Below, in pieces: positions 1 to 9,690 of a stretch of 64,000 nucleotides of DNA. The stretch comes from Melioribacteraceae bacterium (GTDB lineage Bacteria; Bacteroidota; Ignavibacteria; Ignavibacteriales; Melioribacteraceae): the NCBI GenBank assembly GCA_024103215.1, contig JAGFIY010000104.1, positions 1 through 64,000 on the forward strand, given 5' to 3'. A program made the position numbers and the translations under genes. A model generated the notes under the pieces. It searched no databases and was not told where the DNA came from. It was given only the letters and a program-made list of their open reading frames with translations. How positions within the stretch are numbered: the stretch's first letter is position 1; the number at the start of each line of letters is the position of its first letter.

Positions 1-1376
1 GGGCGAAACATATTCAGTTCGTTTCCATAACCATTAAAAAAAGAAATGGATGCTTCACGAATAAAACTTGCTTCTGCTGCATCGAGAACCCGAAATATTG
101 CAAACTCCGGTTTGATAAGTTTATTCAAATTCAGAACCGGCTGAAGGAATATAGCATTGTGTGCTCTCCCGGAAATTATCCCGGGCATATCCTTAACCAC
201 AGCCATGCCCTCGCTGAACATTACAACTCCGGGCTTCGCTTTATCTGCAGCTCGTTGAAGTTCATAACTTGATTTTCCGCGTGTATCAAGCGTCACGCCG
301 TCAGCATCTAACTCTGAGATAATTTTTGTCATTCCTTCGTGATGATTTTGATTCCTTGTACTTTGATCCCAAGGATTATAACTAATATAAAAACGTACTC
401 CTTTACTATGGAGGTCGTCAGATATTTTTCTCAATCTCTTCAATCCGCCGGGCAATGATTCATACATCTCCCACTGGTTTCGTTCGTCGAGACCAAGCGT
501 TGGCCAAGTCGGCCATATCGCAAAAATATCATAACCACCCAGATAATATTCGCCTCCTTCTATATATTTTTGATAAGAATATTCACCAAGTTTTCTATCA
601 TAAAATTTTTCGTCCCAAACCATCACATCTAAAAGAAGATATTTATTTCTTACCCATTTCAGATCATCCCTTTCAAAAAGCGAATTATCAAATTCATCGA
701 GATCATACAAATACTTATCGTGAAAGAATAATTTCAATCCGCTCTGCCAAACACCCGAAAATTTGTTCACGTAAACACTATACTTTACTGAACCGCCGGG
801 GAAGAGGCTGGTGCTGTATCTCTTTCTAGCAGCATTATTGTATTCAGATCTTCTTGCGAGGGCACATAACGATGTTTTCTCATTTATTTCAAAGGATGCA
901 TATCCCATTTCCCAGGCATTATCCGGAAGCATCAAACTTACAGGTGAAAGATCAGGACGGAATAATCTTGCTCTTGCTAGTTCCCAAGGACCACTTGCGG
1001 TAATATATGTTGTTTGTTTTGATTTATTAAACGGTACAAAATTCTCAATCACTAAAGTATCTTGCGAAATGTTTATCAACTCTACAGAAAATCTAATATC
1101 ATCGCTTAATTTTTGAAATCCAGCAATCTTAACAACAACTTTATTCTTTATAAACTCTTCTTGCGAACCTTCATCGAAGAAATTTATAAACTTAGTGAAA
1201 GAATGATTTTGCCCATCTATATCAACTGTAAACAATGAACTAACTAAATTCTTACTTGCATTCACATCCAACATTTCTGAAAAAAAATGAATGTAATTGT
1301 TTGAACTCTGCGCAAGAAGTACGAAAAAATTATTTATTAAGACTACAATTACAAACACGATTTTTTTATCAATCAT
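1..1376 (-). CDS. TIM-barrel glycoside-hydrolase-like exported protein, 3' end beyond window start (partial)
   Basis: An uninterrupted frame of 458 codons starts with ATG at 1376 and runs off the left edge, so the C-terminus is missing. The first 23 residues form a signal peptide (lysines, a long hydrophobic run, then LLAQ). Residues about 45-235 look like a beta-rich N-terminal domain. Residues about 240 onward resemble the alternating strand/helix pattern of a (beta/alpha)8 hydrolase: a WPTWPTLGLD segment near 289-298, an FYISYNPWDQ strand near 329-338, an acidic strand end GVTLDT (Asp364) and another at VMFSEG (Glu389). An Asp/Glu pair at strand ends is typical of retaining glycosidases such as clan GH-D, but I cannot assign a family. 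It is divergent from the phosphatase gene at 1581. Short plus-strand frames inside it are shadows. Confident as a gene; the hydrolase role is an inference from fold pattern. Confidence 0.7.
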   Translation of the reverse strand, partial: MIDKKIVFVIVVLINNFFVLLAQSSNNYIHFFSEMLDVNASKNLVSSLFTVDIDGQNHSFTKFINFFDEGSQEEFIKNKVVVKIAGFQKLSDDIRFSVELINISQDTLVIENFVPFNKSKQTTYITASGPWELARARLFRPDLSPVSLMLPDNAWEMGYASFEINEKTSLCALARRSEYNNAARKRYSTSLFPGGSVKYSVYVNKFSGVWQSGLKLFFHDKYLYDLDEFDNSLFERDDLKWVRNKYLLLDVMVWDEKFYDRKLGEYSYQKYIEGGEYYLGGYDIFAIWPTWPTLGLDERNQWEMYESLPGGLKRLRKISDDLHSKGVRFYISYNPWDQSTRNQNHHEGMTKIISELDADGVTLDTRGKSSYELQRAADKAKPGVVMFSEGMAVVKDMPGIISGRAHNAIFLQPVLNLNKLIKPEFAIFRVLDAAEASFIREASISFFNGYGNELNMFR

Positions 1377-1580
1377 TTCAGATGCCGCTTTTAAATTTTA
1401 TAAAATATTGATTGTGAAGGTAACAAAAAACCATAGCGTTTGAGACTGATTTAATTTATCTCAAGATAGATTTTTTTTGAATTAGATGCTCCCGAAAAAA
1501 AAATGCGGAAGCACTGTTGGGTCGAATAATAATTTTAAATTCATTAACTTTGTTCGATTTTAACAAACTCTTGAGGTATT

Positions 1581-2867
1581 ATGAAATATTTACTTAATCT
1601 TTTCATCCTATCCACATTGCTTTTAGGACAGGACATTCAAAAAGGAAATGTTGTATTTATTCATCCCGATGGGACGGGATTAACAAACTGGAACGCGGCT
1701 AGAATATTGTACTACGGACCCGATTCTCAACTCAATTGGGATAAATTATCCCACCTGGCTTTCTATAAAATCCATATGAAAGATTGTCTTACATCCTCTT
1801 CTCATGCCGGCGGAACGGTTCATTCTTATGGAGTAAAAGTAGCTCTGGATTCTTATGGCTTAGATCGCACTGATGAAATAACAGCACGATCGGGCAAACA
1901 AATGAGCATCATGGAAGAAGCTATTGCAGCAGGTTACAGAACCGGATTAGTAAACTCCGGAAGTATAGTCGAACCCGGGTCAAGCGCGTTTGTTGCAAAA
2001 GTTCCATCGAGAAAAATGGATGAAGAAATTGCAAAGCAAGTCGTAAATTCAAATGTTGATCTTCTCTTCAGCGGCGGAGAAGAATGGTTTTTACCCAAAG
2101 GCGAACAAGGTTTTCATTGCACCGGTAAGCGTACTGACGGAATAAATTTAATTGAAGTAGCTAAAGATCTTGGTTACAAAGTAATTTATACGAAAGAAGA
2201 ATTGTTTGATCTTCCGACTGATACAAAAAAAGTTCTTGGAATCTTTTCCGATGGACATACATTCAATTCATATTCTGAAGAGGTTATCAAGGAACTAAAT
2301 TTCGGCGGGAATTATAAACCCGGTACTCCTACTTTAGCCGAGATGACCGAAACAGCGCTGCGAATTCTCTCAAATGACAAAGAGAATCAGTTCTTTCTAG
2401 TTGTTGAAGAAGAAGGCACTGATAATTTTGGAAACAATAATAATGCTTCCGGAACATTTGAAGCATTGAAGAGAGCAGATGATGCAATCGGGGTTGTGCT
2501 TGAATTTCAGAAAAAGAATGATAAAACAATGTTGATCACTGCAGCGGACAGCGAAGCTAGTTCAATGGAATTGATTGGAATTCCATTGGATGAATTTGAA
2601 GAAGGAAGTAAAACTCCTCCTTTTGAAAGCAACGGAGCACCAATTGACGGGGTCGACGGAAGCAAATCGGATTATTTTCTTTCCGCTCCCGATGCAAACG
2701 GAAACAACTTACCGTTCTATATTTGCTGGGGCACGAAAAAGGACGGCTATGGATCGGTTATTGCAAAGACTAACGGATTGAACGCTGAACTATTACCGCA
2801 AATGGTTGATAATACCGATATCTATAGAATAATGTACGCTACGTTATTCGGAGTTTGGTTGGATTAA
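1581..2867 (+). CDS. alkaline phosphatase superfamily protein lacking the zinc-ligand histidines
   Basis: This 428-residue protein has a short hydrophobic signal peptide (about 1-17) and the overall layout of PhoA-type alkaline phosphatases: the first metal-binding strand VVFIHPDG with Asp30, the nucleophile loop TSSSHAGG (Ser near 73), the family hallmark SGGEEWFLP at 164-172, the metal segment VVEEEGTDNFGN (Glu276, Asp281) and TAADSE (Asp323). All acidic ligands align, but the three histidines that bind zinc in E. coli PhoA appear replaced: Asn at about 285, Ser at 324, and no His-Thr-Gly before the C-terminal end (KTNGLN instead). It may use another metal, act on another substrate or be inactive. 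The start has GAGG about 6 bases upstream; TAACTTTG at 1545-1552 matches the Bacteroidota -7 element, weak support for a promoter. Family call is firm, activity is not. Confidence 0.85.
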   Translation: MKYLLNLFILSTLLLGQDIQKGNVVFIHPDGTGLTNWNAARILYYGPDSQLNWDKLSHLAFYKIHMKDCLTSSSHAGGTVHSYGVKVALDSYGLDRTDEITARSGKQMSIMEEAIAAGYRTGLVNSGSIVEPGSSAFVAKVPSRKMDEEIAKQVVNSNVDLLFSGGEEWFLPKGEQGFHCTGKRTDGINLIEVAKDLGYKVIYTKEELFDLPTDTKKVLGIFSDGHTFNSYSEEVIKELNFGGNYKPGTPTLAEMTETALRILSNDKENQFFLVVEEEGTDNFGNNNNASGTFEALKRADDAIGVVLEFQKKNDKTMLITAADSEASSMELIGIPLDEFEEGSKTPPFESNGAPIDGVDGSKSDYFLSAPDANGNNLPFYICWGTKKDGYGSVIAKTNGLNAELLPQMVDNTDIYRIMYATLFGVWLD

Positions 2868-2876
2868 ATTTTTGTG

Positions 2877-2903
2877 TTTGGGGAGAATTTATTTCTCCCC
2901 AAA
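2877..2903. terminator. bidirectional hairpin between convergent genes
   Basis: A perfect 11-bp stem (TTTGGGGAGAA with TTCTCCCCAAA) closes on a five-base loop. It lies ten bases after the phosphatase stop and 34 bases after the stop of the minus-strand hybrid kinase. The A and T runs at the stem base give a modest U-tract in either direction, so it probably ends both transcripts. Confidence 0.75.
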
Positions 2904-2937
2904 ACTGTTTATCGAGTCAGAATTTCTGTCGTAAAAA

Positions 2938-5900
2938 TTACTCGCTTATTGCATGGTTAACTTCAAAGATAACTGTAAACTTCGTTCCTTTACCCTTCTC
3001 ACTTTCCGCTTCAATTCGTGCACCGTTCAAATCACAATATCTTTTTACTAATGCTAAGCCTAATCCGTTGCCTTCAAATTTACGTGTGTAACCTCTATCC
3101 TCTTGAGAAAACGGTTCAAACAAGTTTTCAAGGTATTCTTTTGAGATGCCGATTCCTGTGTCTTCAACTTCAACACGAACATTCTTTCCGTCGTAAGAAT
3201 AATTTATATTAATGTTTCCACTCTTCGTATAAATTATTGCGTTATCGATGAGATGTCTAAAAATTTGAGCCACACTGTACTGATCAACCCAAAGTTTAGG
3301 ATGCTCCGGCCGGAAAGTATAAGTTAAATTTAAATTTTTATTTGCCGCCAGAACACGAAAATCTTTTGTTAAAGGCAGAAGAACTTCTTCATGAATATCC
3401 GTACTCTTTGGATTGTGATCATAATTACCGGTCTGCATTTCAGACATGTTTAGAAGCAGTTCTATTGTCCTTATTATTCTTTTACCGGCACTGTAGATCA
3501 TGCCGAAACTTTCTTGAAGTTCATCGTCAATTTTACCCTTCACTTCTTCTTGAATAAGACTAACGAAGCTTAGCATCGAATTTATTGGGGTTCTTATCTC
3601 GTGCGACATTTGAGCGAGAAACTCGGATTTCATTCTATCCATTTTTTCCGCTTTCTCTTTTGCGCTTATTAAAAACTGTTCTGATAATTTTTTATCGCTA
3701 ATATCTTCTGCAACGCCTTCGTAATACAAAATTGAACCTTCCTCATCATAAACGGCATTTGCGCTTTCTCTAACATCAATAGTTGTTCCATCGGCTTTTT
3801 TCCATTGCGATTCAAATCCGTGAACAATTCCTTCGGATTTCATAATCGATACAAATCTTTCTCTGTACTTTTTATCAGCATAAATTTCGAGAGCATCAAA
3901 ATCCGGGTTAATGTCCGATAATGTTTCATATCCAAGCATATTGAGCAAGGCAGGGTTTGCCAAAATAAATTTTCCGTTGGGGGAAAGCTGGTACATACCG
4001 ATCGTCGAATTTTCGTAAAGACTTCTGAAACGTTTTTCATTTTCGATAATTTTCTTCTCAACTCGTTTACGAATAATAATCTGCCACATTTCATTAAGCA
4101 GCAAAGATCCGGTTAAAATATCATGTTCGGTATAATTCGTTTTTTTATTGCCTAGAACACAAACAGCAATTACCGATTCATCAGACATTAAAGGAAGAGT
4201 TAGTGAAGAATTGACTTCCCAGTTTAACTTTTCCAGATATTTATTCTCGTTTTGATCGATAGAAATCCGAGCTTGTTGATTATTTATTATCAAAGACCAA
4301 TGTTTATCCGCAGATTTATTTATTTCTACGAGGTTTTCATGCACAATGAAACTATCAATTGAACTAGAACACTTATTCTTATCCTTTAAATCAGGTCTGC
4401 CAAAAAAGAAAATTATACCACCTTCGCTATCCGTTAACTCAACAACCTTCTCAAGTGTTATATCAATAATCGAATCCTCGTCGGAAGCATTACTTTTACT
4501 TATTCCGTAAAGTGTTTCAGCAATTTTTCTGTTTCTTTTCTCGATGAATTGAGATCTTTTTCTTTCTGTAATATCTCTAATAACTCCTTGGACCCCGACA
4601 ATTTTACCTTTGTTTGAAATTGCTACATCTACTTTTATCTCAACAGGTATTTTAATTCCATTCTTGTTAGTTATTTTTGACTCAAACACTACAGTTTCAA
4701 AGTCTTTTCTTTTTTTCAAGGAATTGATTAATTGTTTTGCGGCGTTCAGAAAGTCTCGTCTTCTAACATATTTCCAATACGGTATCCCAATCATTTCCTC
4801 GGGAGTGTATCCAAATAAGGCTGCTCCCTTTATGTTTATGTACAATACGTTCAGTTTCTTATCTAATTTCCAAATTACATCGGAAGCGTTTTCGGTAAGC
4901 AGTCTATATTTTTCTTCACTTGCAATTAACTCCCTCTGTGCTCTTTGATTTTGAATTGCAAAACCGAAAAACTCGCCTAGACGATTTAGGATTTCAATTT
5001 CTTTTACCGTGAAATCATCTTTTTTGTTTGCAAGAGCAATTTCGCCTAAAAGCTGATCTTTGCTCAAGATAGGAACCGCGAGAAAATTTTCCAATTTAAT
5101 ATGATCTTTGGGAATACCGGATTTCCACAGATGCTGATCCGGTTCGTTAGTAAAGAAAGCTGCTTTTGTATTTAATGCATGTCCCCAAAGTCCATTGTAT
5201 TTTCCGTTCTCCCCAATTCTAAATCTCAATATTTTTTCATCCGACTCAAAATTCTTTGAAATCATCATATTCGAAAGAGTATGAACTAAAAGATCTTGTG
5301 ATTTCGGATCAACTTCGGCTACAAATCCGTCTGTTGCCCCGGTCAAATTCATTGCCTTATTTAAAATATTTTCTGCTATTGTTAAAATATCTGTATCTGT
5401 TGAAATAATTGTTTTATACAGGTCAGTCAATGATTTCTGTATTTGAAATTCTTTTGTTCTATCACCTTCCGCTTTCAGCCTATCGGTGATATCAGTAATA
5501 ACAGCAATGTAATTTGTAATATTTCCGTGATCATCTTTTACTGGTGTGATTGTCATCTCTTCGAAGTAAAGCGAACCGTCTTTTCTTTTATTTATTACTT
5601 CGTTTCGCCATACTTTACCGGATTTTATTGTACTCCAAAGATCATTATAAAATTCATCACTATGAATGCCTGATCTTAACACATTCGTCTTTTTACCTCT
5701 TACTTCTTCGAGATTATAACCCGTTAATTTTGTGAATGATGGATTAACCCACATAATTTCTGCATCCAGATTTGTAAGCATCATGCCGTTTGCTGCAGAA
5801 TTTACTGCAGTTGTCAATCTCTTTACTTCTAATTGTGACTTTTTGTGATCAGTGATATCGTGAATAATTCCTTCGAGTACATTCTTATTGTTTACAATAT

Positions 5901-7812
5901 CATAAACAACGGAACCTCTTTCCCAAACCCACTTAATCTCACTGTCCTTTGTAACAATTCTGTATTCCATCGTAAATGAAGAATTTGAATCAACTCCATT
6001 CTGAACAGAGCTTTGCACATATTCAAGATCCTCCGGATAGATTATATCAGCATAAGAACAAAGTTCGTTGTTAATCAATTCTGAGGGCTTATAACCTGTA
6101 AGTTCGAAAACACCGTCACTTAAAAAATCCATTGTAAAGTTTTTATCTATTTGGCATCTATATGCAGTGCCCGGAAGATTGCTCATGAGATTTGCTAGTG
6201 TACGTTCGCTTACTTCTCGTTTTTCATCCAAATAAATTGTTTCCAAAGCCAATGCTACATCCTCAGAAATTTCTGTTATAAGGTTTTTTTCCTCCGAGAG
6301 ATCCATATAGGTTTTATTTCTTAATACACAAATCACGCCAAAAACATTATCAAGGTGTTTAAGAGAGGTTATAAACAATTCTTTATCTGATTTATATTCG
6401 AACAAATAGCAGTCTTTATTTTGTGCTTCGCTTGGGATAAAAGTAATTTCGTTCGAGGTAATTACATCTAGAAGACAATTAAAATTCTCTTTGTTAATAT
6501 TTTCTTTTACAATATGTGATTTACTGTTAAATCCGTATTCATAGTAGTCGTTAAAGATTAACTCTTCGTTGCAAAGAGAAATCCAAGCATGCTCATAACC
6601 ACTTTCCTCTACAAAATTCTCACATACTTTTGATAACAATAAACCCTTATCATTTGTTCGTACAATTAGTTGATTGATGTTTTGGATTGTTCTTAAAAGT
6701 CTGTTAAGATTTTCTGTACGCACTTGAGATTCAAATAGTTTTGAAATATCAATAAACACAACTTGAATCGCTCTTCCATTATTATAGCTAAGGGAAGATA
6801 TTTCGCACTCTACCCAGATTATCTCCGAACTTTTTGATAAAATTCTAACTATCGATCTGGCAGAATAATCTTCCTTTTCGTCGGCATGAATTAAATGTGT
6901 CTTGAATAGGTGAAGATCCTCCGGATGAATAATCTTTTTCAATTTTTCAAGATTTACTTCACGTAAAAATTCCTCCTCATAACCTGATATTTTTGATGCA
7001 GCCGGATTTATGTAATTAATCTTTCTGTTCTGAAAAATAACTATTCCTTGCAGCGAGTTTTCAACTATGTGCTTGTATCTAAGCTCACTCTGACGAAGTT
7101 CCGTTATATCGGTGAGTGTATAAATTTTTGCGGGTCTTTTATCCCATATTGCTTCACCGCAAGATACTTTAACAACCCGGTTTCCGCTTTCCTCATTGTA
7201 GATTGTAATTTCCGATACATCATTTTTGGATTCGATTGAATCGAAATTTGATCCTACCAATTTGTCAATATTTTTCCCGAATAATTTTGCACTCGGTTCA
7301 TTTGCATACTTAATCATATTTTGATTGTCGCAAACAACAACAGCATTGGGATTTGATTCAACAAGCATAATTGCTTGAGATTCGCTTTCGTATAATACCT
7401 GTTTGATTTTATTCCGTTCAATTGAATAATCTATAGATTTGTGAAGTAAATCTGAATTTAAATTTTGCTTCATTAAGTAATCTTCAGCCCCTATTGAAAC
7501 AATTTCTGCAGCAAGTTCATCATCGAATAAACCTGTTAAAATTATTATTGGTTTGCGAGGAGCTATTTTTTTTACTTTATTAAAAGTATCAATTCCTTTT
7601 GAATCCGGTAGGTTTAGATCAACTAATAATACATCAAAATCGTCAGCAATCAATCGTTTTTCTAACTCCGCTAGGTTCTCATAAAATTCAATTGTGTAGT
7701 TTTTATTCTTTATGTCGGATAGTAATTCTTTAATAAGTATCACATCACCACGATTATCTTCCAAGAGACATATGTTTATCGTCTTCATAAAATTCATCGC
7801 TTGTTCATTCAT
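2938..7812 (-). CDS. receiver-PAS-GAF hybrid sensor histidine kinase, 1624 aa
   Basis: This soluble kinase has no membrane segment. An N-terminal receiver (about 10-130; acidic pair in LLEDN, phosphoacceptor Asp65 in LLVDLNLPD) is followed by PAS domains at about 145-235 and 245-360, a GAF domain at 365-530, PAS at 545-660 and 665-785, GAF at 790-950, PAS at 955-1075, GAF at 1080-1240 and PAS at 1250-1370. The kinase core has the H-box MSHEIRTPIN with His1404, an N-box near 1524, DTGIG near 1551 and GNGLGL near 1581. A receiver placed before the sensors suggests that it takes phosphate or a signal from another kinase as well as small ligands. It is the last gene of the signalling block, 60 bases after the previous hybrid kinase, and no output regulator follows. 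Internal ATGs at codons 6 and 9 are alternative starts; no start has a strong ribosome site. Confidence 0.95.
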   Translation of the reverse strand: MNEQAMNFMKTINICLLEDNRGDVILIKELLSDIKNKNYTIEFYENLAELEKRLIADDFDVLLVDLNLPDSKGIDTFNKVKKIAPRKPIIILTGLFDDELAAEIVSIGAEDYLMKQNLNSDLLHKSIDYSIERNKIKQVLYESESQAIMLVESNPNAVVVCDNQNMIKYANEPSAKLFGKNIDKLVGSNFDSIESKNDVSEITIYNEESGNRVVKVSCGEAIWDKRPAKIYTLTDITELRQSELRYKHIVENSLQGIVIFQNRKINYINPAASKISGYEEEFLREVNLEKLKKIIHPEDLHLFKTHLIHADEKEDYSARSIVRILSKSSEIIWVECEISSLSYNNGRAIQVVFIDISKLFESQVRTENLNRLLRTIQNINQLIVRTNDKGLLLSKVCENFVEESGYEHAWISLCNEELIFNDYYEYGFNSKSHIVKENINKENFNCLLDVITSNEITFIPSEAQNKDCYLFEYKSDKELFITSLKHLDNVFGVICVLRNKTYMDLSEEKNLITEISEDVALALETIYLDEKREVSERTLANLMSNLPGTAYRCQIDKNFTMDFLSDGVFELTGYKPSELINNELCSYADIIYPEDLEYVQSSVQNGVDSNSSFTMEYRIVTKDSEIKWVWERGSVVYDIVNNKNVLEGIIHDITDHKKSQLEVKRLTTAVNSAANGMMLTNLDAEIMWVNPSFTKLTGYNLEEVRGKKTNVLRSGIHSDEFYNDLWSTIKSGKVWRNEVINKRKDGSLYFEEMTITPVKDDHGNITNYIAVITDITDRLKAEGDRTKEFQIQKSLTDLYKTIISTDTDILTIAENILNKAMNLTGATDGFVAEVDPKSQDLLVHTLSNMMISKNFESDEKILRFRIGENGKYNGLWGHALNTKAAFFTNEPDQHLWKSGIPKDHIKLENFLAVPILSKDQLLGEIALANKKDDFTVKEIEILNRLGEFFGFAIQNQRAQRELIASEEKYRLLTENASDVIWKLDKKLNVLYINIKGAALFGYTPEEMIGIPYWKYVRRRDFLNAAKQLINSLKKRKDFETVVFESKITNKNGIKIPVEIKVDVAISNKGKIVGVQGVIRDITERKRSQFIEKRNRKIAETLYGISKSNASDEDSIIDITLEKVVELTDSEGGIIFFFGRPDLKDKNKCSSSIDSFIVHENLVEINKSADKHWSLIINNQQARISIDQNENKYLEKLNWEVNSSLTLPLMSDESVIAVCVLGNKKTNYTEHDILTGSLLLNEMWQIIIRKRVEKKIIENEKRFRSLYENSTIGMYQLSPNGKFILANPALLNMLGYETLSDINPDFDALEIYADKKYRERFVSIMKSEGIVHGFESQWKKADGTTIDVRESANAVYDEEGSILYYEGVAEDISDKKLSEQFLISAKEKAEKMDRMKSEFLAQMSHEIRTPINSMLSFVSLIQEEVKGKIDDELQESFGMIYSAGKRIIRTIELLLNMSEMQTGNYDHNPKSTDIHEEVLLPLTKDFRVLAANKNLNLTYTFRPEHPKLWVDQYSVAQIFRHLIDNAIIYTKSGNININYSYDGKNVRVEVEDTGIGISKEYLENLFEPFSQEDRGYTRKFEGNGLGLALVKRYCDLNGARIEAESEKGKGTKFTVIFEVNHAISE

Positions 7813-7872
7813 TTTCTATTTACAATCTATTTTATAAAAATTATTACTTATTATTGTTTAGCTATCTATAAA

Positions 7873-8970
7873 TTATTTAATTTGAGTCGGGATGCTGAAT
7901 ATAACCGTAGTACCTTTACTTAATTCCGATTCAATTCTAATTTCTCCACCATGTAATTCGACAAATTCTTTGCTTAATAAAATTCCTAAACCACTTCCTT
8001 TCTCGTTAGAAGTGCCTTCTGTTGATTGATTAGTGTTAATGTTAAAAATTTTCCTTAACCTATCGGGAGTTATTCCCACGCCGTTGTCGGTAATTTGAAA
8101 GATATTACTATGATTTCTATTTGTTACCGAAATTTTAATTTCTCCCCCTTTGTTTGAAAATTTTACTGCATTACTTATCAAATTCCGCAACACTGTTTTC
8201 AGCATTTCTTCATCAGCATAAATATTGTCTACCTCAGAATTAATTGATATACTAATTGCTTTTGATTTTACATGCAGACCGACGAGTTTTACACATTCAT
8301 CAATAACTTTACAAACATTCAATTCTTTAGGTGAAAATTCTATTCTGTTCGATTCGATTCTTGTCCAGTTCAATAAATTATCGACGAGCGAAAACATAGG
8401 ATTCGATACATCTTTAAGATTCAGCAAATATTCCTTTATTTCTTCTTTTGATAATGTTTCAAAATCGTCAATCATAAATTCGAGATAATTCAACAGTGCT
8501 TGAAATGGGGATCTAAGATCATGAGAAATTATTCTGAACAATTTACTCTTAAAAATATTAGTATCCCGGAGCTCACGTTCGAATTCAACACGCAAATATG
8601 CATTTCTGATACATCGTTCGAGATCAGTAGGAGTAAAAGTACCTTTAACCAAGAATTCCTGCACCCCATTCTTTACCGATTCGAACTCCATTACTTCATC
8701 ATAGTTGCTTGAAAGAATTATGACAGGAATCTGTTTTATTGATAAAAACATTTTAGATACGGTTTCACCCTTACTGCTGTCCGGAAGGTTCAAATCAAGA
8801 AGGATTATATTAATCTTTTCTTTCTTCAGTATATCAAATGCTTCTGAAATATATTCCGCATAAAAAAGCCTGTTGATGTTCAGATTTGTTTCACCAAGAA
8901 GTTCTTTAATTAATACTTGATCTCCAGGATTGTCTTCCACAATGAGGATATTTAATTTTTTCATTATCAT
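7873..8970 (-). CDS. receiver-histidine kinase hybrid, 365 aa
   Basis: The protein consists of an N-terminal receiver (about 5-125, phosphoacceptor Asp59 in ILLDLNLPD, Lys near 109) joined by a short helix to a HisKA domain (H-box IISHDLRSPF, His near 150) and an HATPase domain (N-box NLISNAVKF near 262-270, DNGVGI near 294-299, GSGLGI near 324-329). There is no separate sensor domain, so the receiver is probably the input: phosphorylation by another kinase would control this one. The first of two adjacent ATGs is preceded by GGAGAG at a good distance, which supports the start at 8970. The receiver begins like those at 9240 and 2938 (the EDNxGD type related to cyanobacterial Rcp1), suggesting that the three arose from one family. 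It lies 60 bases upstream of the large hybrid kinase and probably belongs to the same transcript. Confidence 0.93.
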   Translation of the reverse strand: MIMKKLNILIVEDNPGDQVLIKELLGETNLNINRLFYAEYISEAFDILKKEKINIILLDLNLPDSSKGETVSKMFLSIKQIPVIILSSNYDEVMEFESVKNGVQEFLVKGTFTPTDLERCIRNAYLRVEFERELRDTNIFKSKLFRIISHDLRSPFQALLNYLEFMIDDFETLSKEEIKEYLLNLKDVSNPMFSLVDNLLNWTRIESNRIEFSPKELNVCKVIDECVKLVGLHVKSKAISISINSEVDNIYADEEMLKTVLRNLISNAVKFSNKGGEIKISVTNRNHSNIFQITDNGVGITPDRLRKIFNINTNQSTEGTSNEKGSGLGILLSKEFVELHGGEIRIESELSKGTTVIFSIPTQIK

Positions 8971-9239
8971 TTATCAACTCTCCACAACACAATATTGTCT
9001 GCAAGTAGAAGTAGTGAATGACTGACATTTTATAAACATCCGGATTAAACCAAATGAATTAAGTGAAAAACTACGGAGAGAAGATATCGGTAATTTATCC
9101 TGCGCGGATTTTTCCTCACGTTTTACGGCAAAGCTAATCTTTTTCTCCCTTTCGATCCTTAAAAAATGTGTTCCTTTTTCCATTACTATTATCGACTTTT
9201 TTTCCCGAAAACTTAACCATTTAAATTCATTTTTCGACC

Positions 9240-9686
9240 TTAAGTTTTTGACGGAAGCTTAACAATCGAAAGCCAAAAATCTTCTATCGATCTTACAACC
9301 TTCATAAACTGATCGAGATCAATTGGTTTTGTTACATAACAATTAGCATGGAGCTTGTAGGATTTCAATATATCTTCTTCTGCTTTTGAAGTAGTCAATA
9401 TTACCACGGGAATCGATCTTAGTTTATCATCATTTTTAATCCGTTGAAGGACCTCTCTACCGTCTAGTTTAGGTAAATTTAAATCGAGCAGAATAAGATC
9501 AGGAGTTACTGCATTTTTATACTCCTTCAATTTATTTAAGTATGCAATTGCCTTTTCACCGTCAGTGATTACATTCAAATGATTTGCTATCTTGCTTTCT
9601 TTCAAAGCTTCCTTCGCAAGCCTAGCATCACCCGGATTATCTTCCACGAGCAATATTTCAATGGGACTTAGTTCACTACTTTTCAT
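9240..9686 (-). CDS. single-domain response regulator, Rcp1-like
   Basis: This 148-residue protein is a receiver domain only: acidic pair in LLVEDNPGD (about 13-20), phosphoacceptor Asp68 in LILLDLNLP, Thr98/Thr99 and the conserved Lys120 in VTKPI. The length and the VEDNPGD start match the family of cyanobacterial Rcp1, the partner of phytochrome-type kinases. Its start lies four bases after the stop of the membrane kinase at 9691, whose HisKA domain ([10 protein letters not shown]) is the phytochrome-like type, so the two are very likely a cognate pair. It has no output domain and would pass phosphate on or act by protein contact. A 269-base gap follows before the next gene. Confidence 0.95.
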   Translation of the reverse strand: MKSSELSPIEILLVEDNPGDARLAKEALKESKIANHLNVITDGEKAIAYLNKLKEYKNAVTPDLILLDLNLPKLDGREVLQRIKNDDKLRSIPVVILTTSKAEEDILKSYKLHANCYVTKPIDLDQFMKVVRSIEDFWLSIVKLPSKT

Positions 9687-9690
9687 ATGC

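Noticed and set aside
455-1116. Two short plus-strand reading frames
   Set aside because: They lie inside an unbroken 458-codon minus-strand frame with a signal peptide and ordered domain-like sequence; their own translations show no family features.
1436-1466. TTTGAGA/TCTCAA inverted repeat upstream of the phosphatase
   Set aside because: Six to seven base pairs with a long AT-rich loop; expected by chance in this composition.
8974-9183. A 69-codon minus-strand frame between the receiver gene and the hybrid kinase
   Set aside because: Low-complexity composition, no ribosome site, no recognisable motif; the strong ribosome site downstream of it belongs to the kinase at 8970.
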